Shown here: piece by piece, positions 1 through 7,178 of the stretch | Position numbering within the stretch: the stretch's first letter is position 1 | Layout of the letters: each line of letters begins with the position of its first letter | Assembly (NCBI GenBank): GCA_003021105.1 | Contig: PXRG01000016.1 | Coordinates: 1-55,310, forward strand | Direction: 5' to 3' | Length of the DNA: 55,310 nucleotides | DNA from: Halobacteriales archaeon QS_1_68_17 | Lineage (GTDB): Archaea > Halobacteriota > Halobacteria > Halobacteriales > Haloarculaceae | Program-made: the position numbers and the translations under genes | The notes under the pieces: generated by a model | What the model saw: the letters and a program-made list of their open reading frames with translations, nothing else | Databases searched by the model: none | Told to the model about the DNA's origin: nothing

Positions 1-815
1 CGCGGAGCGCCGCGAACCGGTCGAGCGGCGACGGTGGGGAGCCGCGAGACAGCGACGACGTCCTCGTTGGAAAGCCCGGCTGGCTCGAAGCCGAGGGCGT
101 CGACCTCTCCGACGCCGGTGACGAGATCGAGCGGCTACAGCGCCGTGGGCTCACGGTATCGGGCATCGTCCGTGATGGCGACCTCGTCGGCCTCATCGGC
201 ATCGGGGACGAACTCAAGGTCGACGCCGCCACGACCGTCCAGCGGATGACGGACGCTGACATCACGCCAGTGATGATCACTGGCGACAACGAACGCACCG
301 CCCAAGCGGTTGCCGAGGCGGTCGGCATCGAGCACGTGATGGCCGACATGCTGCCCGACGAAAAGCGCGAGGAGATCGGCCGTCTCCAGGACGAGGGCCA
401 CCGCGTGGCGATGGTCGGCGACGGCATCAACGACGCGCCTGCACTCACGCAGGCCGACATCGGCATCGCCATCGGTGCCGGCACGGACATCGCCATCGAG
501 TCGGCGGATATCGTCTTGATGGGCGAGCGGTTGGGCGGCGTGATGGACGCCTACGAGATCGGCCAGGAGAGCTACCGGAAGACCCGTCAGAATCTCACGA
601 CCGCGTTCGCGTTCAACGGGATCGGCGTCGCCGCCGCAACGACCGGCCTCGTCCACCCCGTCTTCGCAATGGTCGCGATGGTCCTCTCAGTCTCGGCCGT
701 GCTCGCAAACAGCTTCGGTGGGCAGCTTCTTTCGGGCGAGGGCGTCAATACCGAGTTTGCCGTCGAAGGTGAGGACAGTACCGAACCCGGAGACGGACAG
801 CCGGCAGCCAATTAA
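1..815 (+). CDS. Heavy-metal-translocating P-type ATPase (P1B, copper-like), C-terminal part
   Basis: The gene enters from the left edge, reading in the frame that begins at base 3; about 270 residues are visible. The protein is a membrane pump that exports a soft metal cation at the cost of ATP. The visible part has the ATP-hinge motif MITGDN, the P-type signature VGDGINDAP, and the last two membrane helices. Helix 7 carries FAFNGIGVA and helix 8 MVLSVSAVLANS, which resemble the Asn and Met/Ser metal-site residues of Cu(I) pumps, although the usual Tyr-Asn pair reads Phe-Asn. The phosphorylation domain and the N-terminal metal-binding domains lie outside the window. Its stop codon overlaps that of the convergent HMA chaperone gene, which supports a shared metal function. 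Copper is the best guess; silver is possible. Confidence 0.9.
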   Translation, partial: RSAANRSSGDGGEPRDSDDVLVGKPGWLEAEGVDLSDAGDEIERLQRRGLTVSGIVRDGDLVGLIGIGDELKVDAATTVQRMTDADITPVMITGDNERTAQAVAEAVGIEHVMADMLPDEKREEIGRLQDEGHRVAMVGDGINDAPALTQADIGIAIGAGTDIAIESADIVLMGERLGGVMDAYEIGQESYRKTRQNLTTAFAFNGIGVAAATTGLVHPVFAMVAMVLSVSAVLANSFGGQLLSGEGVNTEFAVEGEDSTEPGDGQPAAN

Positions 816-1018
816 GCCGCGATATCGTAACCGGCCCCTTCGATGGCCGCAGTCAGGTCGTTATCGGATACGGAATCGTCGACCACGATGTCGACCGTGT
901 CGTCTTGGTGATCGGCCTCAACGCGACTCACACCGTCGAGGCTTTGAAGCGCGTTTTCGACGTTCTGCTCACACCCGTTGCACGACATCCCGGTCACGGA
1001 GAGTGTCTTTCGCTCCAT
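812..1018 (-). CDS. Heavy-metal-associated (HMA) domain metallochaperone, CopZ-like
   Basis: This 68-residue protein is a single HMA domain of ferredoxin-like fold. The metal site is GMSCNGC, with Cys13 and Cys16 binding a soft metal such as Cu(I). The rest of the domain (EQNVENALQSLDGV, then VDIVVDD and GAGYDI) follows the usual beta-alpha-beta-beta-alpha-beta order. It is cytoplasmic and would deliver metal to the neighbouring P-type ATPase. The two genes converge and their stop codons overlap by a few bases, so they are adjacent but not co-transcribed. The family call is firm; the metal is inferred. Confidence 0.88.
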   Translation of the reverse strand: MERKTLSVTGMSCNGCEQNVENALQSLDGVSRVEADHQDDTVDIVVDDSVSDNDLTAAIEGAGYDIAA

Positions 1019-1146
1019 ACGTAGCGATAGTCACTCAGGAGGGTTGACCGTTACGGTAGTTATCGTATCGGTGTGAACTCTGTTGAAGTCGGATCAAGCA
1101 CTGCGTATCGTTTCTTGCGGCCCGCAAGGAGCGGAGGCCTTCCGAA

Positions 1147-1473
1147 ATGGAGACAGCTGACGATGGAGATGACGATGACTTTCCGGCGGAAAAACGACTT
1201 GAAGCGCCGAATCCACGCCTAATCGACGCAGGCATCGTGACGATTCCAGATATGGAGACACTTCGGGAGTGCGTTGCCTACGAGAACGCCAACCAGAATC
1301 GCACACAGATTCTGCGCCGGCTCATACTGGTGGCTGTAAGTACGTGAAAACTCGAATTGAGAATCCAGGCGGAAAGAGTCTGTCTCCGCAGATAGCAGAG
1401 ACTGGTGAGTAAAAGAGTTACAGCCACCAGTATCAAGTGGAAAGCCGAAGAGCTGCGTGAAGGCGGGGAGTAA
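1147..1473 (+). pseudogene. Small haloarchaeal protein gene split by a MITE-like insertion
   Basis: The reading frame from ATG 1147 gives 59 residues (acidic N-terminus, then METLRECVAYENANQNRTQ and ILRRL) before running into an inverted-repeat element at 1326-1431. Removing the element and one copy of the flanking dinucleotide AT restores the same frame to IKWKAEELREGGE and a TAA at 1471-1473, giving an intact 72-residue protein. As it stands the frame ends inside the element after a foreign tail LILVAVST. I do not recognise the function; the Arg/Asn-rich helical stretch suggests a small soluble protein. The truncated product could still be made. Confidence 0.6.
1326..1431. mobile_element. 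MITE-like element, 106 bp, perfect 14-bp terminal inverted repeats
   Basis: The left end ACTGGTGGCTGTAA (1326-1339) is the exact reverse complement of the right end TTACAGCCACCAGT (1418-1431). Both sides are flanked by AT (1324-1325 and 1432-1433), which fits a 2-bp target duplication because removing one copy restores an open frame. There is no coding capacity inside, so it would have to be mobilised by a transposase elsewhere. Confidence 0.72.
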
Positions 1474-1523
1474 GCACCGATCTCGCTCTTATGTAGAGCT
1501 GCGGAAAGTCCTGTTTAACCGAG

Positions 1524-2033
1524 TCACTCACGCCGCCGAACAGCTGCTACAAGTTGGCTTTTCGGAAGCCACTCGTCGGAGAGACTCGGGAGATCATCCC
1601 GATCGCAAAACTGTTGCTGGTGGTCCTGGAGCTGCTTCGCTAACCGCTCGTGATGGTCGGTATCGGTACCTATATTTTCAATTCCTTTTTCGAGTGAATG
1701 GATCTTGTGTGCGAGCTGTATGAGCGGTCGTGCGGCCGCGGAATTTTCGAACAGGATCGCGTCGTCCGTTTCGCGGGTGATGGTTCCGACGAACATCGAG
1801 GGAGTTCTATCCATGGATCCGCCCTTCTCGTCGGCCAACCATTCCGGCAGTTGAATGAGAAGTTCATCGGGGTCAAGAAGTCCCAACAATTGCCACAGTT
1901 GTCGGGACTGTTGTTCGTTGAGACGTCCCCGATCACGGGCTTTTTCAAGAGAGATATCGTCGTCGGCGAGCGTTTCTGAATGCCACTCGCGGACGAATGC
2001 GTCGTAGTTGGCGTATTCGGTAATCAGGGTCAC
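1524..2033 (-). CDS. Hypothetical haloarchaeal protein
   Basis: This 169-residue soluble protein is acidic and rich in Trp, Gln and His. I do not recognise it. No membrane segment or known catalytic motif is visible. Two features stand out: an N-terminal half with LNEQQSRQLWQLLGLLDP, and a probable long helix from about residue 100 (LIQLAHKIHSLEKGIENIG, then HHERLAKQLQDHQQQ) that could form a coiled coil. It lies alone between a MITE-interrupted gene and a zinc-ribbon gene. Its composition suits a real protein and no strong competing frame exists. Confidence 0.55.
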   Translation of the reverse strand: MTLITEYANYDAFVREWHSETLADDDISLEKARDRGRLNEQQSRQLWQLLGLLDPDELLIQLPEWLADEKGGSMDRTPSMFVGTITRETDDAILFENSAAARPLIQLAHKIHSLEKGIENIGTDTDHHERLAKQLQDHQQQFCDRDDLPSLSDEWLPKSQLVAAVRRRE

Positions 2034-2096
2034 TCTGTGAGAAGAGCGCGCGCAGCCACATGAATTCCCCCCACCGACTCCGACCGCTCTCTGCTC

Positions 2097-2354
2097 CTAA
2101 CGGGTTGTCACTGGACTGGCTGGCTCTGAACCAGTCGATACCTCGGGCCTCAAGAGCTCTGTTCGTCCCCGGAGAGACGTGACGTAACCGGGAATCACGT
2201 GCCCGCGATACCGGAGGATGCCACACTCGTCACACCGGACCAGGGTTTCCGAATTCGGTATCGCTTTGGGGGAGCTACCGAGGCTGGCGGTGATGTCGCC
2301 GAGATTCAGTCCGAGATCAGTATACGCTGGTGCATCACAGTTAGGACAGGTCAT
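2097..2354 (-). CDS. Small zinc-ribbon protein, hypothetical
   Basis: This 85-residue protein begins MTCPNCDAPAYTDLG and has a second knuckle CDECG about 35 residues later. CPxC plus CxxC make a four-cysteine zinc ribbon. The start at 2354 was chosen over an upstream ATG at 2387 because a TATA-like TCTATAACCC sits about 27 bases before it on the minus strand, which fits a leaderless transcript. The C-terminal third is Ser/Thr/Arg-rich and looks unstructured. The function is unknown; small zinc ribbons of this kind are numerous in haloarchaea and may bind nucleic acid or protein partners. Confidence 0.55.
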   Translation of the reverse strand: MTCPNCDAPAYTDLGLNLGDITASLGSSPKAIPNSETLVRCDECGILRYRGHVIPGYVTSLRGRTELLRPEVSTGSEPASPVTTR

Positions 2355-2541
2355 GAGAGATGTATCTCGGCGAAGGGTTATAGACATGCGGATTCCGCCC
2401 GTCGCTGCATTCGGCTACCGAGTCGATAGGCGCGGGTGAGAAACGCATCGATCAGTATAGGACGGCGAGAACCGCGGAGAGTACGGCCGCTCAGTCGCAT
2501 ATCGTTTCCCGATGTGTTGGTCGGCCCCGACGAGTGTCTTG

Positions 2542-2650
2542 TAGTGATTGTTGCGATTATTTTCGCAACCACGTCACGGGAACGGTTGGTTCGCGGGCTG
2601 AACCCCACGAATTGTGACTTCTCGGCGGTAAAGAGTCGCAACAATCATTA
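2542..2650. mobile_element. MITE-like element, family A, copy 1 (109 bp)
   Basis: The terminal repeats TAGTGATTGTTGCGA (2542-2556) and its near reverse complement (2636-2650, one mismatch) bound a 109-bp sequence. It is almost identical over its whole length to the element at 5628-5736; only a few single-base differences are visible. It has no credible coding capacity; short frames crossing it repeat the same translation at both sites. Confidence 0.8.
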
Positions 2651-2748
2651 TTAGCCACCGAGTGACGATATCGAACACCGCAACGTGGCCCCAGTGACCG
2701 TTCGATGGACGGGATCGAGCGGGCGACGCGGGGATTGCAGCAGTCGTC

Positions 2749-2946
2749 ATGCTCGTGTTTGCCATCCTCAGTTTTTTCGTCACCGTGTTCATCGTCAGGA
2801 TCGGTGCCGGCCTCGCCGGCTATTTCCCGGACGGGGATTTCGTTGCGCTATCCGGAGCGATTTTAGCCGCGAGCGCAATCATGGCCGGCGCATCCCCGAT
2901 GTCGGGACCGAGCGGACTTTCCGACACTGACTCCCGCTCACAGTAG
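2749..2946 (+). CDS. Small membrane protein, hypothetical
   Basis: This 65-residue frame begins MLVFAILSFFVTVFIVRIG and contains a second hydrophobic stretch, FVALSGAILAASAIMAG, separated by a short acidic loop. It therefore looks like a two-helix membrane protein with a Ser/Pro-rich tail. It starts about 100 bases after the right end of MITE copy 1. No family was recognised. The hydrophobic pattern is the main support, so confidence is moderate. Confidence 0.4.
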   Translation: MLVFAILSFFVTVFIVRIGAGLAGYFPDGDFVALSGAILAASAIMAGASPMSGPSGLSDTDSRSQ

Positions 2947-3050
2947 CCCGCGGACATCTCACTCTCCAGCCGAGTACTGCGTGACGAATTGCCATCGAGT
3001 CAGCAGGCGGGTTCTATCAGAAGGTGGGGCTACCTTTCAACAGCGAGAGA

Positions 3051-3070
3051 GTCCCGTCGTTTACGGCGGG
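3051..3070. other. Short GC hairpin of the kind found at TnpB-element ends
   Basis: CCCGTCG (3053-3059) pairs with CGGCGGG (3064-3070) across a TTTA loop, with one G-U wobble. It lies close to a TnpB remnant and resembles the small hairpins at the ends and guide-RNA scaffolds of haloarchaeal IS200/IS605-type elements. That assignment is by resemblance only. Confidence 0.35.
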
Positions 3071-3106
3071 CGTGAATCGCGTAAGCCCCGGTGAGAAAGC
3101 GCCGCG

Positions 3107-3250
3107 TTACTGCTGGTCTTGAGTCTCCAACGCTTCAAGACCGGCTTCTAACACCTCTGTATAGGCTTCCGAGAGATTCAGGCCGCTCGCTTCTGCATAG
3201 TCTTTGATTCGCCCGTGGATTGCCCAGTCGAGATCAATGTTTGGTCGCAT
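3107..3250 (-). CDS. Small ribbon-helix-helix-like protein divergent from the tnpB remnant
   Basis: This 47-residue protein begins MRPNIDLDWAIHGRIKDYA and continues LNLSEAYTEVLEAGLE. A short basic/hydrophobic strand followed by two helices is the pattern of a CopG/MetJ-type ribbon-helix-helix DNA-binding domain. It starts 39 bases upstream of the tnpB remnant on the opposite strand. From memory, very similar small proteins often stand divergently next to TnpB genes in haloarchaea, so it may belong to the old element, perhaps as a repressor. The reading frame is convincing; the role is inferred. Confidence 0.6.
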   Translation of the reverse strand: MRPNIDLDWAIHGRIKDYAEASGLNLSEAYTEVLEAGLEALETQDQQ

Positions 3251-3289
3251 CGATGGACTTGTTAGACATTAGGACCCATTATACTTTGG

Positions 3290-3559
3290 ATGAAGCGTAC
3301 CAACACGTTCGCCGTGCGACCGCTCTCTGACACTGGAGAGCAAGTGCTACGGGACCTGTTGGACGCTTCTGCCGCACTCTGGAACGAAGTCAACTACGAA
3401 CGCCTCATGCGGTACAATGACGAGGACGGTTTCGAAGTCGAAACCGAAGGGGACGACCCGAGTCTCGAACTGGAAATGGGGTGGTCGCAACCGGCCATCG
3501 AGGTCGATAGCCCCACCGAAGAACCGGACTGGATGACGTCGAAACCGTCATCCCCGTGA
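3290..3559 (+). pseudogene. TnpB (IS1341/IS605 OrfB) N-terminal remnant fused to an unrelated tail
   Basis: The first about 44 residues (MKRTNTFAVRPLSDTG, then LRDLLDASAALWNEVNYER) are the start of a haloarchaeal TnpB RNA-guided nuclease. From about base 3424 the frame continues into an unrelated acidic tail, FEVETEGDDPSLELEMGW, which resembles the end of the haloarchaeal amphi-Trp domain. TnpB normally runs to about 400 residues, so its RuvC and zinc-finger domains are gone. The frame ends in a GTGA overlap with the next gene. The likeliest history is a deletion joining the element's left end to the distal part of a host gene. Confidence 0.65.
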
Positions 3560-3771
3560 GTGCCGCCGATGCGTCCGCGGTGCTTGCCCGATTCGAGGTC
3601 TTCCGCGACCGAGGGGACGAATGGCGCTGGCGGCTCCGTCACCGCAACGGCAACGTGATCGCCATCAGCGGCGAAGGATACACCCGCAAGCACGACGCCA
3701 AGAAGGGGCTCCAGAGCGTCGTGCGAAACGCCCCGGACGCCGAGATCACTGACGAATCATTGATACGATGA
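3556..3771 (+). CDS. HVO_2922/DUF1508 (YegP-like) domain protein
   Basis: This 71-residue protein carries one DUF1508 repeat: FEVFRDRGDEWRWRLRHRNG, then GEGYTRKHDAKKGLQSV and RNAPDAEI, which matches the HVO_2922 family well. These are small alpha-beta proteins of unsettled function. The start is GTG at 3556, sharing GTGA with the stop of the preceding frame, so the two are translationally coupled. It may once have been the C-terminal domain or operon partner of the gene whose upstream part is now replaced by the TnpB remnant. Confidence 0.75.
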   Translation: MSAADASAVLARFEVFRDRGDEWRWRLRHRNGNVIAISGEGYTRKHDAKKGLQSVVRNAPDAEITDESLIR

Positions 3772-3894
3772 ACAGTCAGGACCCCAATTCCAGATAGATA
3801 CTCATCGGGGATAACCCAGCCGCCCCGCAGCACCCACCTTGCGTCGGCAGAAGTCGCAAGGCCTTGTTGAACCCCTCAATCGGTGAGAGGCCTC

Positions 3895-4003
3895 ATAGTG
3901 ATTACTGTGAATAGTTTCATCGGCGGTGTCGAAAGATGCCGATTCAGTGGCTCTCATCATCGACACGGATCGTCACGGCGGTAAAACTCACAGTAATCAC
4001 TAT
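3895..4003. mobile_element. MITE-like element, family B, perfect 16-bp terminal repeats (109 bp)
   Basis: ATAGTGATTACTGTGA (3895-3910) is the exact reverse complement of TCACAGTAATCACTAT (3988-4003). The outermost bases TAGTGATT are shared with family A (2542 and 5628), but the interior differs, so this looks like a related, diverged element. The rest of the 3772-4105 gap shows no gene. Confidence 0.7.
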
Positions 4004-4105
4004 CAGGAGCCGTGCTGCATACACTGCGCAGATCGCGTACGCTCTTATATTCGAATCAGAGCTGTCGAATCGGTCGATACAGAAGCTGTATTCAGCACGA
4101 TTGCC

Positions 4106-4315
4106 TCAGAATATGAACGTGAGGATCGCGAGCACTACGAAGAGGATGACGAGCCACTTGGCGATATCCATACTCAGTCCGGCAACCCCGCTGGCACCAA
4201 CAACTCCCGCAACTAACGCAAGGACTAAGAAGGCAATCGCAAGCCAGAGGAGATCTCCACCGAACTGTAAAGGTATAAATACGAATTCATTGAATATTGT
4301 CTGGGCGCGTTCCAT
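4106..4315 (-). CDS. DUF1328 (YtjA-like) small membrane protein
   Basis: This 69-residue protein has two hydrophobic segments, [19 protein letters not shown] and [16 protein letters not shown], joined by the [14 protein letters not shown] loop. That arrangement is typical of the DUF1328 family of small two-helix membrane proteins of unknown role. The start at 4315 (MERAQ) was chosen over a longer frame from 4387 whose extra residues are unlike the family. Confidence 0.72.
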   Translation of the reverse strand: MERAQTIFNEFVFIPLQFGGDLLWLAIAFLVLALVAGVVGASGVAGLSMDIAKWLVILFVVLAILTFIF

Positions 4316-4589
4316 ACCTAGGCCATTCGTTCCTATCCATTTAGTTACAAGGGAGCTACTAGCGAATTGATAGAGTCGTATCTTCAATGCTGACTACGTA
4401 CGCTCATTCTAACAGCCAATTCAGGTGAACAGATACAAAATAACTAGGTATTATAATAAAACTCTATATTCAACACGCTGGTTCTGTCAGGGATTGAGGG
4501 TTTCAACAGAGCCGGTCGCAAGTTTCCGCCGGTACTAGTGACCGATTGGCCGTGGTCCTCCGGCAGCGATGAGAAACTGGCCGCGGAGA

Positions 4590-4865
4590 TCATTCGCCGG
4601 GTCCTCGATAGAAATAACTGATAATAATTATCGGAATCGCAATCAGCACGGCATAGTGCCATTCCGTCGCGATGACAGGTGGTGCCCAGATGAACAAAGC
4701 GATTATATATCCGACAAGTGCCCCGGCAACGGTAACGCCTTTCGCGTCTCCGACGTACTCCGCGACCGCCCCGACGACTGTCAGGAGAACGAACGCCAGG
4801 AGCGCCACCATCCACTCGTCGAACGAGGAAAGAAACCCGTGGCCAGGATCGAAGAATCCGGGCAT
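4590..4865 (-). CDS. Small membrane protein, hypothetical
   Basis: The frame from ATG 4865 gives 91 residues starting MPGFFDPGHGF. It has three predicted membrane segments: WMVALLAFVLLTVVGAVAEY, then VAGALVGYIIALFIW, then YAVLIAIPIIIISYFY. It ends in a short charged tail. A longer frame reaches to 5012, but the added residues are Cys/Arg-rich and do not look like a signal sequence. No family was recognised. A TTATTAG stretch about 20 bases upstream could be its promoter element. Confidence 0.55.
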   Translation of the reverse strand: MPGFFDPGHGFLSSFDEWMVALLAFVLLTVVGAVAEYVGDAKGVTVAGALVGYIIALFIWAPPVIATEWHYAVLIAIPIIIISYFYRGPGE

Positions 4866-5399
4866 CGTCTTGCCGCTAATAACGAGCAACGATGGGAGAA
4901 TCCTTCGACGGGTGCCAAGAAACTTACAGTTATTCGGGCACTGTCTAGTTACGCGAAAATGCTTAGCTAGGCAATGCTTTCGGCACACTTCCTCTCTCCG
5001 CTTCGCTTCCACCTTCAGAGCGACGCTATCCTGCCGCTGTCTCCGGGTTCAAAAGAGCAGCACGTACAGAAGCTCTCGATCTCGCTCCCGTGTCGAACAC
5101 ACCCATACATACAGGAAACGGTACCGTTTCCGGTGGAGATACGCACCAACTCCTGCTGATCGGGACAGCGGAGCTACTACACAGCGTCAGTCTGGGCTCC
5201 CTGCAGATTGTGCTGAATTGTGGAGACGACCGATTGTCTCTGGTTGTGTATTTGGGTTCGACTTCACCGCTCGTCCGCTTTAGTCGCCGGGAGTTTCACT
5301 GACGCCTGTTGGAACCGTTTTGAAACCATTTATGGTTAACTATCGGATAATATGTAGCCTTTTGTGGTTACTTATGGCGGTGCAGTTCGATGAGGGGAC
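4866..5399. other. Gap without recognisable genes
   Basis: No convincing reading frame was found here; the translations in 4974-5300 are low-complexity and lack family character. The right end is AT-rich and carries two similar blocks, TTATGGTTAACTAT (about 5330) and TTGTGGTTACTTATG (about 5361). The second contains a TATA-like CTTATGG placed correctly for a leaderless start at 5400. Confidence 0.4.
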
Positions 5400-5630
5400 A
5401 TGGTCAGTGGACTGGTTTCGCGTTCTGCACTCCAGGCGCGGAAACGGGTACTCACGAAGACAGTTTGTTATCGTCTTTTAATGGTGCTGATTACTGTGGC
5501 GATCGCGTGGGTAGTCATCGGAGACCTGGGTGATGCGTTGAATATTGGGATTTTCGCGAACCTCCTGAAAACGGGGACGTACTACGTCTACGAACGGACG
5601 TGGGATCATATCGCGTGGGGGGTCTCATAG
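5400..5630 (+). CDS. DUF2061 membrane protein, C-terminus set by a MITE
   Basis: This 76-residue protein matches the DUF2061 pattern: RKRVLTKTVCYRLLMVLITV, then NIGIFANLLKTGTYYVYERT and WDHIAWG. It would be an integral membrane protein with two segments; DUF2061 is often found near sulfur-assimilation genes but has no settled function. A CTTATGG box lies about 27 bases upstream of the ATG. The stop codon TAG (5628-5630) is formed by the first three bases of the MITE at 5628, so the natural C-terminus has been altered, probably by only a few residues because the domain looks complete. Confidence 0.75.
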   Translation: MVSGLVSRSALQARKRVLTKTVCYRLLMVLITVAIAWVVIGDLGDALNIGIFANLLKTGTYYVYERTWDHIAWGVS

Positions 5631-5736
5631 TGATTGTTGCGATTATTTTCGCAACCACGTCACGTGAACGGTTGGTTCGCGGGCTGAAGCCCACGAATTG
5701 TGACTTCTCGGCGGTAAAAAGTCGCAACAATCACTA
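5628..5736. mobile_element. MITE-like element, family A, copy 2 (109 bp)
   Basis: TAGTGATTGTTGCGA (5628-5642) and TCGCAACAATCACTA (5722-5736) form perfect 15-bp terminal repeats; the symmetry extends two bases further on each side. It is nearly identical to 2542-2650. It lies between the end of the DUF2061 gene and a headless reading frame. Confidence 0.82.
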
Positions 5737-5965
5737 TGTGGTCTTCCGCATACCTGCTCCGGACGACTCTCTTGAGACTCTTGCGGAGAAAAAAGTCAGA
5801 CATACAGTAACTGATGATGTATTTACTATTTCGGTCGGTGACCTCGACCTGGAGGCCGGCGAGTATCCCTGGCGTCTCGATATATACGAATCGCCAGATG
5901 ATAAGAAATTCGATACGATCGTAAATATACCGTGGTTTGGAGATGAAACTCTGGTCGAATTATAG
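5737..5965 (+). pseudogene. Headless C-terminal fragment of an unidentified protein
   Basis: An open frame emerges from the right end of the MITE and reads about 75 residues: VVFRIPAPDDSLETLAEKKV, then VFTISVGDLDLEAGEYPW and IVNIPWFGDETLVEL. The alternation of polar and hydrophobic residues suggests a beta-sandwich or immunoglobulin-like fold. Any start codon lies inside the MITE, so the 5' part seems to have been lost. I do not recognise the family. Confidence 0.45.
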
Positions 5966-6093
5966 TATTACTTGTATAAGAATCCAGTAGTATTATACTG
6001 GTAGCAAACGATCGCAGACATAGCTGTCTCACCGCATTTCTCGGCGGCCGGCATCGTGAGTACAGCGACCGGATCGACGGGGGAGGCGGCCGA

Positions 6094-6099
6094 TTTATG
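6094..6099 (+). promoter_or_regulatory. TATA-like box of the alcohol dehydrogenase gene
   Basis: TTTATG lies about 27 bases before ATG 6123, which fits an archaeal promoter with a leaderless transcript. Confidence 0.5.
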
Positions 6100-6122
6100 T
6101 TCTCGACGGCCGAGGTGGCGGT

Positions 6123-7178
6123 ATGCGCGCCGCTGTACTCGAGGCGTACGGGGAGCCACTCGCCGTCCGGTCGGTCCCGGACCCGGAGCCGTCGCCCGAC
6201 GGGGTCGTGATCGAGACGGCCGCCTGTGGCATCTGCCGGAGCGACTGGCACGCCTGGCAGGGCCACGGGGAGTGGGTCGACGACCGGGTGCCGACCGACT
6301 TCGTGCTGGGCCACGAACCCGCCGGCGAGGTGGTCGCGGTCGGCGAGGACGTCGTCTCGCTGCGCGAGGGGGACCTCGTGGCCGTCCCGTTCCACCTGGG
6401 GTGCGGGACGTGTTCGTACTGCAAGGGCGGGCACGCGAACGTCTGTCCCGACGGGCTGGCGCTGGGCTTCTCGGCGGCCACGCCGGGGGCGTTCGCCGAG
6501 GCCGTCCACGTACCGCGGGCGGATCACAACGTCGTCCGCCTCCCGGACGGGGTGTCGCCGGTCGACGCGGCCGCGCTGGGCTGTCGGTACATGACGGCCT
6601 ACCACGCGCTGGCACACCGGGCGGACCTCCTGCCGGGCGACTGGGTGGCCGTCCACGGCTGTGGCGGGGTGGGGCTGTCCGCGATCCAGCTAGCGGCCGC
6701 GCTCGGCGCGCGCCCGGTCGCCGTCGACGTGGACGACGCGGCGCTGGCGAAGGCGGCCGAACTCGGGGCCGAGGTGACCGTCGACGCCGGTGGCGGCGAC
6801 GTGCCAGGGACCGTCGCGGCCGTCACTGACGGGGGCGCGGACGTCTCGCTCGACGCGCTGGGAATCGCCGAGACGTGCCGGAACTCCGTGGCGTGTCTGG
6901 ACAGGCTGGGCCAGCACGTCCAGGTCGGGCTGACGACCGACGAGGAGCGCGGCGAGGTGTCGCTCCCGACGGACCACGTCACGCAACACGAACTCGACAT
7001 CCTCGGGTCCCGGGGGATGCCGCCCGCGCGGTACGGCGAACTGTTCGGCATGATCGAGGGCGGGCGGATCGACCCCGGCGCGCTCGTCACTAACCGGGTC
7101 GACCTGGCGGCCGTGCCCGACAGGCTCGCGGCGATGACCGACTACGGGACGGTAGGCGTCGAGGTCGTCACCTTCTAG
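6123..7178 (+). CDS. Zinc-dependent alcohol dehydrogenase (MDR family)
   Basis: This 351-residue cytoplasmic oxidoreductase would oxidise an alcohol or polyol with NAD(P). The N-terminal GroES-like domain has the catalytic zinc ligand Cys35 (CGICRSD) and GHE at 63-65. The structural zinc lobe is CGTCSYCKGGHANVC. The Rossmann domain has HGCGGVGLSAIQLAAALGA. Length is normal for the family. It is alone on the plus strand and converges tail-to-tail with the ABC ATPase gene at 7175. The substrate cannot be read from sequence. It lies just right of the drop in GC content, at the start of the large GC-rich catabolic region. Confidence 0.9.
   Translation: MRAAVLEAYGEPLAVRSVPDPEPSPDGVVIETAACGICRSDWHAWQGHGEWVDDRVPTDFVLGHEPAGEVVAVGEDVVSLREGDLVAVPFHLGCGTCSYCKGGHANVCPDGLALGFSAATPGAFAEAVHVPRADHNVVRLPDGVSPVDAAALGCRYMTAYHALAHRADLLPGDWVAVHGCGGVGLSAIQLAAALGARPVAVDVDDAALAKAAELGAEVTVDAGGGDVPGTVAAVTDGGADVSLDALGIAETCRNSVACLDRLGQHVQVGLTTDEERGEVSLPTDHVTQHELDILGSRGMPPARYGELFGMIEGGRIDPGALVTNRVDLAAVPDRLAAMTDYGTVGVEVVTF

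Noticed and set aside
5600-5965. Intact 121-residue protein
   Set aside because: Its first third is MITE sequence, and the same translation appears at the other MITE copy; only the distal part looks like a former gene.
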